A stretch of DNA of 31,882 nt from Chloroflexota bacterium (GTDB lineage Bacteria; Chloroflexota; Anaerolineae; Caldilineales; Caldilineaceae), in the NCBI GenBank assembly GCA_003577005.1, contig QEUW01000039.1:1-31882 (forward strand). Reading direction: 5' to 3'. Shown here piece after piece: positions 23,496 to 31,882 of this stretch (position 1 is its first letter; each line of letters starts with the position of its first letter). The position numbers were made by a program, and so were the translations under genes. Below the pieces are notes generated by a model. It was not told the DNA's origin. It worked only from the letters and a program-made list of their open reading frames with translations, and did not search any database.

Positions 23496-26408
23496 ATGTC
23501 GTCGATGTCATTGCCCATTCTCCAAACCAAGCTCTATGCACCTAGACACCAGCGCCAAAAAAACATTGTTTCCCGACCAAGGCTGACTGAAAGACTAACG
23601 GCTGGTCTGGTTGGAAAAGTCACGCTGATTTCTGCCCCCACGGGCTTTGGCAAGTCGACGCTGCTGAGTGACTGGATCGGTCAAATTGCGGAACTGGGGA
23701 TGCGGCGTTCGGAGTCATCTTCCCCTCCGCACTCCACATTCCCTACTCCTCACTCGATAGCCTGGCTCACGCTCGATGGCGAAGATAATGATCCAGTGCG
23801 TTTTCTCCTGTACCTCATTGGCAGTTTGCAAAAATTCGACAGTACGGTGGGTGCAGCAGCCTGGGGTTTATTGCAATCGCCGCAGCCACCAGCGCCCAAA
23901 ACCATCCTCACCATCCTGCTCAATGATCTGAGTCTGCTGGCCGTTGAGGGTACCCAACCGCGCCCCGTTTACGTTTTGGTACTGGAAGATTATCATGAGA
24001 TTACCGCCCAATCGATCCATGAACTATTGACCTATTTGATTGACCATATGCCGCCACATCTGCACGTGATCATCACAACTCGGGCTGACCCCCCCTTGCC
24101 TATCCCACGGTGGCGTGCGCGCGATCAACTGTCCGAAATCCGTGCTGCCGACCTGCGTTTTACTACGGACGAAGCGGCAGCATTTTTGAATGACCGTATC
24201 GGCCTACACCTCTCTACGGATGAGGTCACGGCGCTGGAAATGCGGACGGAAGGTTGGATCGCCGGTTTGCAGTTGGTTGCGCTCTCCCTGCAAGGGCGCC
24301 TGAACAAGGCTGACTTCCTACAGACCTTCTCCGGCAGTCACCGCTACGTACTCAACTATCTGATCGAGGAAGTGCTCAATCGACAACCTGAAGCGGTGCA
24401 ATCGTTTCTGCTACAAACTTCCATTCTCGACCGTCTGTGTGGGCCATTGTGTGATGCCGTCACCGGTTCTTCGTCAGTGGTCAGCGATGATTTATCCTCC
24501 ATGCAAGGCTCTGATGCAAATGACCAGTCACAGGCGCTTCTCGAACAACTCTACCAGGCCAACCTCTTTCTCACTCCGCTCGATGACGAAGGACAATGGT
24601 ATCGCTACCATCCCCTGTTTGCCGAAGTGTTGCAACATCGTCTGAATCAAACCCAACCCGAAGCATTGCCCGATCTGCACGGTCGGGCCAGTGTGTGGTA
24701 TGAGCAACACGGGCTGCTGACTGATGCGATCCGGCATGCTCTGCGCGCTGCTGATTTTCCGCGCATGGCTAGCCTGATCGAGCGGAGTTGGCCGGCGACC
24801 TGGAATCAGGGGGCCGTCACTACCTTGCTCAACTGGGTTCGGGCTTTGCCACAGGAGACGTTGATGGCTCGTCCCAGTCTAGCAATCTCTTACGCTTGGG
24901 CGCTGGCCCTGGCAGGCCAGATCGAGACGGCGGAAGTAGGTTTACGGCAAGTGGAGGCAGTGCTCCAGGTCGTCGAGCCAGATTCAGGACCTGCACTGCT
25001 CGCACGCAATACGCTGTTAGGCCGCATTGCTGCCTTGCAGGCGATGATGGCAGCACGCCGGGGTGAGTCGCTGCGCGCGGTTCAGTTGGCGCAGACCGCA
25101 CTGAGCCTTATTCCCGTTGACATGATGCTGCTGCGCGGCGACGCTTGCTATGCGCTCAGTCTGGCCTACCAACAGCACGGGGCGCTGCCAGAAGCGTTAC
25201 AGGGCTATCAAGAAGCGACCCGGCTGAGCGTGGCAGCTGATGATCATTTTCTGGCCGTTGCCGCTCGCTATCACGAAGGACGGATCTGGATGGCCCAGGG
25301 GCAGTTGCGCATGGCGGCCAATACCTACCAACAAATATTGACCGCAGCGGCACAGCGAGAAAGACCGGCGCCTGTGATTGGCCTGGCGCATATTGGATAT
25401 GCGGAAATCCTTTATCAGTGGAACGAGCTCGCTGCCGCAGCCCAACAAGTTGAAACCGGATTGGCCTTAAGCCCGAGTGGCAGCCTGACGTACACAGATG
25501 GACCGCTCCATCGCTTCCTCACCCTGGCGCGGATTCGGCAGGCAGTAGGGGATCAGGATGGGGCGCTGGCAGCGGTTCAGTTAGCTAAGGATACTGCACA
25601 CCAAACAGGAATTTCATTGGATGAGGAACGAGCCGCCGCGCTCGAAGCCCTGGTTTATTTACGTCTGGGCCAGGCGGAAGTGGCTGGACAGTGGGCACAG
25701 GGCTATGCACAGGTATTGACAGATGAAGCCCACTTGATGTACGCACACGAATTTGAGGTGCTGGTGTTCGTGCGAGTTCTGCTCGCCCAAGAGCGTGCAG
25801 GCGAGGCGCAGGCGCTCCTGACCCATTGGCTACCTGCCGCCGAAGCTGCCCAGCGCCTGGGCAGTATCATTGAAATGAATATACTACAGGCCCAGGCGCT
25901 TCGATTGGACGGCCAATCCGCCGCGGCGAGGCAGACGTTGGCGCAGGCGCTGGTGCTGGCGGAACCCGCAGGCTATATTCGTGTGTTTGTGGATGAGGAC
26001 GAACCCCTGCGACTGCTGCTTGAGGATTATCGATTGCAGCTTGCCGCGGACCGGATGGGCGGGCGCCTGCCGGAGTACGTCGATATCCTACTAGCAGCAT
26101 TTGAAGAACAGACCCCGACCGCACCGCAGATTTCACCCTTACTCGCAAGTACCCAGTTGTTCACGACCGAAAGTCTACCTAGCCATCATCTGCAACCCCA
26201 ACGCTCAAAACTTGTTGAACCGTTAACTGGCCGTGAACTGGAAGTTCTGCGCCTGACGGCAACGGGTCTCTCGAATGCGGCCATCGCTGCGCAATTGGTA
26301 GTTTCGGTTGGCACCGTCAAATCCCACCTCAAACACATTTACGGCAAACTTGCTGTGCAGAGCCGCACCCAGGCGGTCGCGCGCGCCCGTGCGCTAGACC
26401 TGTTATAG
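23496..26408 (+). CDS. MalT-type LuxR-family transcriptional regulator (STAND ATPase)
   Basis: 970-residue cytoplasmic signal-responsive activator. Order: N-terminal '[16 protein letters not shown]', P-loop ATPase with Walker [11 protein letters not shown] (46-55), Walker B region '[13 protein letters not shown]' and '[13 protein letters not shown]', a helical MalT winged-helix region, TPR-like repeats (about 430-800), and a C-terminal LuxR helix-turn-helix ('[20 protein letters not shown]', '[17 protein letters not shown]'). Known MalT proteins oligomerise on inducer and ATP binding; the inducer here is unknown. ATG 23496 is too close to AGGAAA; ATG 23505 (fourth codon, MSLPIL) has the better spacing and may be the real start. 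Between P-loop and Walker B lies a non-family insertion of about 20 residues (Ser/Pro/His-rich) encoded by an imperfect palindrome. No target operon is obvious. Confidence 0.94.
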   Translation: MSSMSLPILQTKLYAPRHQRQKNIVSRPRLTERLTAGLVGKVTLISAPTGFGKSTLLSDWIGQIAELGMRRSESSSPPHSTFPTPHSIAWLTLDGEDNDPVRFLLYLIGSLQKFDSTVGAAAWGLLQSPQPPAPKTILTILLNDLSLLAVEGTQPRPVYVLVLEDYHEITAQSIHELLTYLIDHMPPHLHVIITTRADPPLPIPRWRARDQLSEIRAADLRFTTDEAAAFLNDRIGLHLSTDEVTALEMRTEGWIAGLQLVALSLQGRLNKADFLQTFSGSHRYVLNYLIEEVLNRQPEAVQSFLLQTSILDRLCGPLCDAVTGSSSVVSDDLSSMQGSDANDQSQALLEQLYQANLFLTPLDDEGQWYRYHPLFAEVLQHRLNQTQPEALPDLHGRASVWYEQHGLLTDAIRHALRAADFPRMASLIERSWPATWNQGAVTTLLNWVRALPQETLMARPSLAISYAWALALAGQIETAEVGLRQVEAVLQVVEPDSGPALLARNTLLGRIAALQAMMAARRGESLRAVQLAQTALSLIPVDMMLLRGDACYALSLAYQQHGALPEALQGYQEATRLSVAADDHFLAVAARYHEGRIWMAQGQLRMAANTYQQILTAAAQRERPAPVIGLAHIGYAEILYQWNELAAAAQQVETGLALSPSGSLTYTDGPLHRFLTLARIRQAVGDQDGALAAVQLAKDTAHQTGISLDEERAAALEALVYLRLGQAEVAGQWAQGYAQVLTDEAHLMYAHEFEVLVFVRVLLAQERAGEAQALLTHWLPAAEAAQRLGSIIEMNILQAQALRLDGQSAAARQTLAQALVLAEPAGYIRVFVDEDEPLRLLLEDYRLQLAADRMGGRLPEYVDILLAAFEEQTPTAPQISPLLASTQLFTTESLPSHHLQPQRSKLVEPLTGRELEVLRLTATGLSNAAIAAQLVVSVGTVKSHLKHIYGKLAVQSRTQAVARARALDLL
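23696..23743 (+). repeat. Palindromic insertion inside the LuxR coding sequence
   Basis: The segment starting at 23696 (GGGGATGCGGCGTTCGGAG) pairs with the complement of 23725-23743 at roughly 14 of 19 positions. Translation gives a Ser/Pro/His-rich stretch ([18 protein letters not shown]) placed between the P-loop helix and the following strand '[13 protein letters not shown]', where relatives have only a short turn. Its composition resembles the CCGCACTCC-type low-complexity intergenic repeats seen in Chloroflexota and cyanobacteria. Confidence 0.55.
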
Positions 26409-26585
26409 CGAAGAGCCGCTTTTTCCACCGGTAGGACGAGTCAAGCCCGGCAAGGCTTGCGCTGGCCCCTCTTCTCCCTGTGCCCCTTTTGGGGGAGAGC
26501 GTAAAGCGGCGATCTCACGATACATCGCTGCAAATCCCACTTTGGGGAGACGACAGGAGCGCCGATCAACAAGTATACTTGCGGT
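26409..26585. other. Non-coding gap with small hairpins
   Basis: No gene is seen. CAAGCC-CGGCAA-GGCTTG (26442-26459) forms a 6-bp stem, and CCCC-TTTT-GGGG (26483-26494) lies inside a CTCCC/GGAGAG context. Either may end the LuxR transcript, although neither has a T-run. The last 46 bp match the leader of the gene at 28803. Confidence 0.45.
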
Positions 26586-26613
26586 TTGCAATCACCAACG
26601 AGGGTTCACCCCC
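26540..26613 (+). repeat. Diverged leader duplication, copy A
   Basis: Aligns with 28756-28830 with one gap and roughly 70% identity by eye. Shared blocks include CTTTGG-GAGA-GAC, ATCAACAAGT/AGCAACAAGT, TGCAATCA and TCACCCCC. The TTG at 26586 in this copy aligns with the ATG start at 28803 in copy B. Confidence 0.55.
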
Positions 26614-26960
26614 GGCCGATTGAGCGATGTTCAACCTTAGCGCTCGTCCTGCTGAAGATGGACAAGACCGGCTGTGCCAGCTTCGAAGTCTGGACGCGCG
26701 GGCGTCTGCAGAACTCCCAGCATGACGCGAAGGATCGCGATAGCACGAACGATAAGGTCGAACCGGTCGGCCGCGGCACCCCGTTTAGCACAGGCTCTAT
26801 CCGTGTGGATGGCGAGAAGCAGGCTGTGGTTGATGCGCAAACCCTCACCTGGCTGGGGAGCTCAGAGGCAACAGAGACCTACTACATCGTCGTCAAGAAC
26901 AAGACCCATGCGGCGTGCAACTACACGCTGTCCATCCGTGGCCCTGACGTTTCGTTCTAG
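26586..26960 (+). pseudogene. C-terminal remnant of an unrecognised, probably exported protein
   Basis: The open frame starts at TTG 26586, but only the part from about residue 18 reads like real protein: LALVLLKMDKTGCASFEVWT, then 'VEPVGRGTPFSTGSIRVDGE' and a final domain ending TYYIVVKNKTHAACNYTLSIRG-PDVSF. Alternating polar and hydrophobic residues suggest a beta-sandwich such as those ending large exported proteins. There is no signal peptide or upstream part, no ribosome site, and the first 17 residues look like translated leader shared with the gene at 28803. I read it as the tail of a once larger gene joined to a duplicated leader. A short intact gene is possible. Confidence 0.5.
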
Positions 26961-27003
26961 ACCATGCAGGGAGTACACTGGGATGGTCGCTCGTTTCCTT
27001 TTC

Positions 27004-27044
27004 ATCACCTGTCCCAATTCGTAAAACAGATTGGGGCAGGTGAT
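27004..27044. terminator. Hairpin upstream of groES
   Basis: ATCACCTGTCCCAAT (27004-27018) pairs with ATTGGGGCAGGTGAT (27030-27044) at 14 of 15 positions, with an 11-nt loop. It lies 43 bp after the remnant's stop and 32 bp before the groES start. It lacks a T-run. It is not a CIRCE element. It may terminate upstream transcription or structure the groES leader. Confidence 0.55.
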
Positions 27045-27076
27045 CTTGACAACAAGTTTCACCGGAGAATCACACA

Positions 27077-27376
27077 ATGAACCTCAAACCGCTCAATGAC
27101 CGCCTCGTCGTGGAAGCCGTGGAACAGCCGGATTATACCGGTACCGGTATCTTCCTGCCGGAGACAGCCAAGGAGAAGCCTCAAGAAGGCAAAGTTGTTG
27201 CCGCCGGACCGGGCGCCCGCAAAGGGAACGGCGAGCGCATCGCCATGGATGTGAAAGTAGGCGACGTCGTACTGTATGCCAGATACGCCGGCGCCCCGAT
27301 TAAGTTGCAGGGCAAAGAATATCTGATCTTCAGAGAGAATGACGTTCTAGCCATCGTCCTCAACGGCGAATCGTAA
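27077..27376 (+). CDS. groES: GroES-type co-chaperonin, without adjacent groEL
   Basis: 99-residue Cpn10 subunit that forms the heptameric lid of GroEL. It starts [17 protein letters not shown] after CCGGAGAAT at a good distance. The mobile loop and roof motifs are conserved: [56 protein letters not shown], then '[15 protein letters not shown]'. Length and order are normal. No groEL follows: the next genes are a lysine-rich mini-protein and a UspA protein. The mobile loop has Asp-Tyr-Thr-Gly before IFLP, so it should still dock on a chaperonin. It is probably a second, accessory groES, or the organism separates groES and groEL. No CIRCE operator is visible. Confidence 0.93.
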   Translation: MNLKPLNDRLVVEAVEQPDYTGTGIFLPETAKEKPQEGKVVAAGPGARKGNGERIAMDVKVGDVVLYARYAGAPIKLQGKEYLIFRENDVLAIVLNGES

Positions 27377-27474
27377 GCATCGCGGACACCACCCTATCTC
27401 GTTGGAACAGGCCAGTGTTGGCAACACTGGAATCCACCACCGAGCGTTAGAAGACAATCATCAGGAAAAAACCC

Positions 27475-27606
27475 ATGAGCAAAGGTCAAAACAACAAAAA
27501 GAGCGCCAAGAAGAAGCCGGCCAAAACCATGAAGGAAAAAAAGCAGGCGAAACGGGAGAAGAAAGAAAAAAAGGAGAATCCTGGCGTTCTCACTGCGTCA
27601 TTGTGA
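27475..27606 (+). CDS. Lysine-rich 43-residue mini-protein
   Basis: Starts ATG 27475 (MSKGQNNKKSAKKKPAKTMK) and ends at TGA 27604-27606. About two fifths of the residues are lysine or arginine, most in one continuous basic run from residue 8 to 33, followed by the short neutral end ENPGVLTASL. AGGAAAA lies about 9 bp upstream. Such proteins are usually disordered and bind nucleic acid or ribosomes; that role is inference from composition only. It sits between groES (98 bp upstream) and the UspA gene (24 bp downstream), all on the plus strand, which fits a stress-related operon. The A-rich DNA could make a spurious open frame, so confidence is moderate. Confidence 0.6.
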   Translation: MSKGQNNKKSAKKKPAKTMKEKKQAKREKKEKKENPGVLTASL

Positions 27607-27630
27607 CATTGTACAGGGTGAGTGTAAACC

Positions 27631-28635
27631 ATGTTTCAGCATTTTCTTGTTCCATTAGATGGCTCCTCGCTGGCGGAATGTGTGCTGCCCCACGCGATCG
27701 CTTTTGCGCGTGTCTTCAGTGCCCGGGTAACGCTTTTGCGCGTGTTGGCATCCCCGCAAGCGGGCACAGCGGTCGATGCCTTCGACTGGTATATGGATAA
27801 AGCCGAAGCCGAAGCCTATTTGGAGGGTACAGCTGTGCGCCTGCAAGCGGCCGGTGTACCCTCCAAGATCGCAGTGATGGCAGGGCAGCCGGCCACCATT
27901 GTGACCGAGTATGTGCAGAACCAAGCGGTCGATCTGGTGATCTTGAGCAGCCACGGCGAAAGTGGGATCACCGGCTCGAATTTGGGCAGCGTCGCGCAAA
28001 ACATTCTGCTGCGTTCACAGGTCTCTGGCCTGCTTGTGCGTGCAGATCCATCTGCCCCGGCGCAGCAGACGGATCTGCGCTACCAACATCTGCTGGTCCC
28101 GCTGGATGGGTCGCTGCGGGCCACCCATGTTTTGCCCTTTGCCACGACCTTGGCTCGCCTGTACGATTCACGGCTACTGCTCGTTCACGTGCTCTCCCAA
28201 CCTGAGATGCCACGGCATGGACCACTATCGACGGAACACCAGGCGCTGGCGAGTCAACTGACAGCACATAACCACGAGGCGATGACCAAGCATTTCGCCC
28301 GCCTCGTCTCTCAGTTACCGGAGGCGACCGAGTATCGTTTGCTGGAGCACGAGGATGTCGCTGCCAGCTTACACGAGGTGGCCGAGGCGGCAGGGATCGA
28401 TCTGGTCGTTTTGAGTGCGCATGGCTACTCCGGTGGGAATCAGTGGCCGTATGGGAGTATCACAACCAATCTCATTGCCTACGGACAGGCCCCACTCTTG
28501 CTCATCCAGGATCTCCCGGCAGACTGGACGCCAATGGCGGCGGCAGGTGCTGCCCGTGAGGGTAGCCGTCCATTGGAAATGGTAAGAGACCGCTTGCCAT
28601 CTGCCCGACCCTACGACTGGTCGTCATCTTTCTGA
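27631..28635 (+). CDS. Tandem universal stress protein (two UspA domains)
   Basis: 334-residue cytoplasmic protein made of two UspA domains. The first (about 1-140) begins MFQHFLVPLDGSSLAECVLP and has the nucleotide loop SSHGESGITGSNLGSVAQ. The second (about 149-295) begins YQHLLVPLDGSLRATHVLP and has SAHGYSGGNQWPYGSITTN. Both show the G-x2-G-x9-G-(S/T) ATP-binding pattern, so both halves may bind ATP. A hydrophilic C-terminal tail of about 38 residues follows. AGGGTGAG precedes ATG 27631. USPs accumulate under starvation, oxidative or respiratory stress. The gene is probably co-transcribed with the lysine-rich mini-protein. Confidence 0.92.
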   Translation: MFQHFLVPLDGSSLAECVLPHAIAFARVFSARVTLLRVLASPQAGTAVDAFDWYMDKAEAEAYLEGTAVRLQAAGVPSKIAVMAGQPATIVTEYVQNQAVDLVILSSHGESGITGSNLGSVAQNILLRSQVSGLLVRADPSAPAQQTDLRYQHLLVPLDGSLRATHVLPFATTLARLYDSRLLLVHVLSQPEMPRHGPLSTEHQALASQLTAHNHEAMTKHFARLVSQLPEATEYRLLEHEDVAASLHEVAEAAGIDLVVLSAHGYSGGNQWPYGSITTNLIAYGQAPLLLIQDLPADWTPMAAAGAAREGSRPLEMVRDRLPSARPYDWSSSF

Positions 28636-28755
28636 GCAGGAAGTTCTCCTCCTACCCGACCAACGGGCGAATTGGGGCAAATCTTCCCTTGTCTTCCACT
28701 TCAAGAAGAGCACACAAGCGGTCCAATTCCCTCTCCGCGTCACCGGCGAATCTCG

Positions 28756-28830
28756 CTTTGGAGAGATGACACGACTCTTGAGCAACAAGTTTACATTTTA
28801 GTATGCAATCATCTATGAAACCTCACCCCC
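28756..28830 (+). repeat. Diverged leader duplication, copy B
   Basis: Partner of 26540-26613, with roughly 70% identity over 75 bp and one gap. It spans the last 47 bp of untranslated leader and the first nine codons of the gene at 28803. The rest of the gap 28636-28755 shows no gene and no clear terminator. Confidence 0.55.
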
Positions 28831-29054
28831 CGCAGATTTATCAGTTCCAAGTTCGCGAGGGTCTCGACGAGGAGATGGGGCTGTGGTTTGGCTCACTGAC
28901 CATCAGCCACGGACCCGATGGCGCCTCAATCCTGACAGGTCCGGTGCGCGACCAGGCAGAATTACACGGTTTGCTGATCAAGATTCGCGATCTAAATCTG
29001 ACGCTGATTTCCGTTCGCTGCCTCGATCAGGATCTTCAGGATGGAGCCAAATAA
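28803..29054 (+). CDS. Small unrecognised protein, 83 residues
   Basis: Compact acidic protein: IYQFQVREGLDEEMGLWFGS, then SLTISHGPDGASILTGPVRD and QAELHGLLIKIRDLNLTLIS. The pattern 'LTGPVRDQAELHGLLIKIRDL' looks like a conserved family core (I recall similar short hypothetical proteins in Chloroflexota and other phyla), with beta-hairpin and helix character. I cannot assign a function. ATG 28803 aligns with the duplicated leader; ATG 28815 (MKPHPPQIYQF) is an alternative. Neither has a Shine-Dalgarno site, so translation may be leaderless or weak. It has no signal peptide or membrane span. It is on the same strand as the stress genes before it and the small proteins after it. Confidence 0.75.
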   Translation: MQSSMKPHPPQIYQFQVREGLDEEMGLWFGSLTISHGPDGASILTGPVRDQAELHGLLIKIRDLNLTLISVRCLDQDLQDGAK

Positions 29055-29140
29055 GCCGCACGATGCATATAATTAGAACCAGCGTGATGGTAGCAAACGT
29101 GTTTCGACTGTAAATGGATAATTCACCAAGGAGCAGAACC

Positions 29141-29626
29141 ATGGAACAGGTGCAACCAGGCATCGACAACGAGAAGCGTCCTGACAACGACAACCGCAAG
29201 CGCAGGCCAGTGGACCAGAAGCAAAGCACCGACCAAAAGCCGGTGAAGAAGGAAAGTGCGGGACAAAGGTGGCGTCAAGCCCGTCCCACGAAGACGACCG
29301 TCTTTTGGTCGGCCCTGGGCGCAATCGTTCTAACCCTGATTCTCGGCTTCACTTGGGGTGGATGGGTTACGGGAGGCACTGCCCAGAATATGGCGGCGGT
29401 ATCGGCGCAGGAGGCGTTGCTTACCCGCCTGACCCCTATGTGCATGGCCCTCTTCAACCAGGACCCAGAGCGAGACGAGAAGCTTCAGGCCTTGCAAGCA
29501 ACTGCGTCATACCAGCGTGCTGCGTATGTACAAGCCCAAGGTTGGGCAACGCTACCCGGTGAAGCCCAGCCCGACACGAAGGTCGCCGCCGAGTGTGCCA
29601 AACGGCTGATGCTGATTGATCAGTAG
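29141..29626 (+). CDS. Single-span membrane protein with a charged N-terminus, 161 residues
   Basis: ATG 29141 follows AAGGAG at 8 bp; the open frame from 29114 lacks a site. Residues 1-50 are highly charged (QPGIDNEKRPDNDNRKRRPV), then one membrane span (about 54-76, TVFWSALGAIVLTLILGFTW). The rest should face outside: AAVSAQEALLTRLTPMCMA, an Ala/Gln-rich helix, ASYQRAAYVQAQGWATLPGE and AAECAKRLMLI. Two cysteines, one early and one near the end of the outer part, could form a disulfide. It resembles a widespread family of small uncharacterised membrane-anchored proteins ('GWATMPG'-type) that I recall from other bacteria. The function is unknown. Confidence 0.8.
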   Translation: MEQVQPGIDNEKRPDNDNRKRRPVDQKQSTDQKPVKKESAGQRWRQARPTKTTVFWSALGAIVLTLILGFTWGGWVTGGTAQNMAAVSAQEALLTRLTPMCMALFNQDPERDEKLQALQATASYQRAAYVQAQGWATLPGEAQPDTKVAAECAKRLMLIDQ

Positions 29627-29647
29627 GCCAAGAAAGGATCGAGCAGG

Positions 29648-29869
29648 ATGAAAAAGAGAACACGTACTGTCAAAGATGAGGGGCACCCCTTCAAGATCGG
29701 CCAGCAGTACCGGAATCGCGACGGTGTGTATCAAGTCATCAGCATCAGCGAGCCCAACATGGTCATTCGCTATGGGAATGGCCGTACTGTTGAATCGCCG
29801 ATTGCCCTGCAAGCGCGGATTTGGGAAAACATTCAGGATGGCGATGATGGCGAGCTTGAATCCTTATAA
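29648..29869 (+). CDS. Small unrecognised protein, 73 residues
   Basis: Begins MKKRTRTVKDEGHPFKIGQQ after AAAGGA at 6 bp, 21 bp downstream of the membrane protein gene, so probably co-transcribed. The core FKIGQQYRNRDGVYQVISIS plus 'NMVIRYGNGRTVESPI' has the alternating beta pattern of a small SH3-like or Tudor-like barrel, ending in 'ALQARIWENIQ'. I recall similar domains as short conserved proteins or as attachments to larger ones, without known role. No membrane span, no cysteines. The final residues are acidic (DGDDGELESL). Confidence 0.75.
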   Translation: MKKRTRTVKDEGHPFKIGQQYRNRDGVYQVISISEPNMVIRYGNGRTVESPIALQARIWENIQDGDDGELESL

Positions 29870-29941
29870 TGTACACGCCCCGAAATGGTTGGCCTAAAGG
29901 CGACAGGTGCGACTCTGTCGTTGCCTACGGAGATGTAAACA

Positions 29942-30367
29942 ATGCTTACGATTGACCAGATCTACCGTTATCGTTCACTCGCTGCACAGCAGCAGGGCTA
30001 CTGTCGGCTGCGCATCTACAAGCAGCGAGACGGCGTCCAGACTGTGTTGTTGACGGAAGTCTCCAACAATCCAGGTCAGTCGATCACAGCAGCCAGCGAA
30101 ATCATTGCGACCGGCCTGGCCAGACGTTATCATCTGGACCCTGCAACCACGCTTTGGATCGAGCATTGGCCGGCTGACACGAGCGACAAGCCAATGGAGG
30201 ATGCCTACGCCTCAGTAAAATACACGTGGAAAGACGGCATTGCCTCCGATCCACGCTGGCGGCGTCTGTCGCTAGAACGCGCCGAGGTGATGACGGGAAC
30301 GCGTTTGCAAGGACAGTCCGATGCTGACCCTGTTGCCGGTGCCGAGGCATTGCCGCATAGAACCTGA
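29942..30367 (+). CDS. Unrecognised protein, 141 residues
   Basis: ATG 29942 follows GGAG at 8 bp. The first 80 residues read as a folded alpha/beta domain: MLTIDQIYRYRSLAAQQQGY, CRLRIYKQRDGVQTVLLTEV, then NNPGQSITAASEIIATGLAR and LWIEHWPADTSD, a pattern of strand, strand, helix, strand. The remainder is more polar (KYTWKDGIASDPRWRRLSLE). I do not recognise a catalytic motif. A small protein that senses or binds something is possible but cannot be shown. It closes the plus-strand cluster of small genes; the gap before it (29870-29941) has only a short dyad, CGACAG...CTGTCG. The end faces the convergent ABC ATPase gene 59 bp away. Confidence 0.75.
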   Translation: MLTIDQIYRYRSLAAQQQGYCRLRIYKQRDGVQTVLLTEVSNNPGQSITAASEIIATGLARRYHLDPATTLWIEHWPADTSDKPMEDAYASVKYTWKDGIASDPRWRRLSLERAEVMTGTRLQGQSDADPVAGAEALPHRT

Positions 30368-30426
30368 CAAACAGATCGCCAATCAGAGTCAACTGAATCT
30401 GCGGGGGCGAGGGTCTCATTTTGATG

Positions 30427-31263
<837 letters not shown>

Positions 31264-31315
31264 AATCTGCTCCAGTGTACACACGCCATACTGGCGCGCA
31301 ATTGAATATCTCTCT

Positions 31316-31380
31316 GAATCTCTCCAAATCGCCACAAATCTCCCGATTCTCAAGAGATTTGCGGCGATTTGGAGAGATTC
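31316..31380. repeat. Long palindromic hairpin between permease and ATPase genes
   Basis: The 27-bp arms 31316-31342 and 31354-31380 match at 26 of 27 positions around an 11-nt loop. The arms begin GAATCTCTCCAAATCGCC and end CAAATCTC next to the loop. It starts 8 bp beyond the permease stop and ends 53 bp before the ATPase ATG. Such long perfect stems are usually repetitive extragenic palindromes or small MITEs; in this place the hairpin would lower ATPase expression relative to permease, or stabilise the upstream message. No T-run follows. Confidence 0.75.
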
Positions 31381-31387
31381 GGGTCGG

Positions 31388-31882
31388 CTACTGATAGCTC
31401 AACACCTCGCGCACCGTCAAGCGCGAGGCGCTGCGGGCCGGTAAGTAGCTCGCCAGCACAGAGAGTACCAGCACCGTCACCAGCCAGAGCACAGCGCCAC
31501 CCGTCGAAAAGATATAGCTGGGCGCCGCCTGCAACAGCGACCGCCCCACCGTGTTGGTCAGCAACTGGCTGGCTGGCAACGCCAACAGCCCGCCGACCAG
31601 CCAGCTGATCAGCCCGATGATCACACCTTCAACCAACACAATACGCAAAACCGCCCGATCCGACGCGCCAATGGCGCGCATGACGCCGATCTCGCGCGTG
31701 CGCTCCAGCACGTTGATGCTCATGGTTCCCATCAGACCCAGCCCACCTACAAAACCCAGCAGCAAGGCCATAAAGAGCAAGAAGACGATGATTACGTTGA
31801 ACACCGTCGAAATGATGGTGCGCAACTGGGCAATCGTCTGCATCTGCTGCACCCGGAAGCCGCTCCCGCGGTAGGCCTCCTC
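31388..31882 (-). CDS. FtsX/MacB-like ABC permease, C-terminal part (runs off right edge)
   Basis: The frame stays open to the window edge, giving 165 residues of the C-terminus. Three membrane spans are visible: [20 protein letters not shown], '[20 protein letters not shown]' and '[20 protein letters not shown]'. Between the first two lies the family signature [20 protein letters not shown], followed by [10 protein letters not shown]. The end '[18 protein letters not shown]' is the standard FtsX-domain finish (P-A-x-x-A-x-x-x-x-x-x-E-x-L). This is the MacB/LolC-type permease that pairs with the ATPase next to it. The N-terminal span and extracytoplasmic domain, which would show the specific role, are outside the window. 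Confidence 0.92.
   Translation of the reverse strand, partial: EEAYRGSGFRVQQMQTIAQLRTIISTVFNVIIVFLLFMALLLGFVGGLGLMGTMSINVLERTREIGVMRAIGASDRAVLRIVLVEGVIIGLISWLVGGLLALPASQLLTNTVGRSLLQAAPSYIFSTGGAVLWLVTVLVLSVLASYLPARSASRLTVREVLSYQ

Noticed and set aside
27004..27044. Possible CIRCE operator before groES
   Set aside because: The arms do not match TTAGCACTC-N9-GAGTGCTAA; the hairpin is a different sequence with an 11-nt loop.

Overview
The window is 31.9 kb of bacterial chromosome, moderately GC-rich, with ATG, GTG and TTG starts preceded by AGGAG-type ribosome binding sites. The gene set suggests a Chloroflexota bacterium (Anaerolineae/Caldilineae-like): a MalT-type LuxR regulator, a short-form FtsK, a caspase-like peptidase with a glycine-rich tail, an exported SpvB/RHS giant and many intergenic palindromes. 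This assignment is inference from gene content; there is no rRNA or tRNA gene to anchor it. I saw no CRISPR array and no transposase.

Layout. (1) 1-6815, minus: an exported SpvB/FG-GAP/TcB-like/RHS giant, frameshifted near 317 and running off the left edge. (2) 6963-10289: a frameshifted unrecognised gene that ends 1 bp from the stop of an NADP-type glutamate dehydrogenase gene (minus), then a hemerythrin-domain protein (plus). (3) 10290-14249: a 133-bp MITE-like element, a strong promoter overlapped by a palindromic operator, and a three-gene operon: ArsR-rhodanese regulator, rhodanese-metallo-beta-lactamase protein, MFS transporter. This looks like a reactive-sulfur response unit. (4) 14250-17991: ftsK and an MFS transporter in tandem. 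(5) 18011-21701, minus: a compact unit reading AraC-GNAT fusion, serine hydrolase, caspase-like peptidase. (6) 21702-23371: a 50-codon Cys- and aromatic-rich peptide gene with its own ribosome binding site and terminator, then an aldo/keto reductase. (7) 23496-26408: a MalT-like LuxR regulator carrying an in-frame palindromic insertion. (8) 26409-30367: an accessory stretch with a remnant of a larger gene, an orphan groES, a lysine-rich mini-protein, a tandem UspA protein and four small unrecognised proteins. The starts of two of these genes share a diverged duplicated leader. (9) 30427-31882, minus: a MacB/LolD-type ABC ATPase and the end of its FtsX-like permease, separated by a 27-bp-stem hairpin.

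Leads most worth following are the peptide gene at 22066-22218 (possible precursor of a modified peptide), the AraC-GNAT/serine hydrolase/caspase operon, the regulator whose only cysteines sit in its rhodanese domain, and the perfect palindrome that embeds the stop codons of two convergent genes. At least two genes (the RHS giant and the gene at 6963) carry single frameshifts. These may be real decay or assembly errors.
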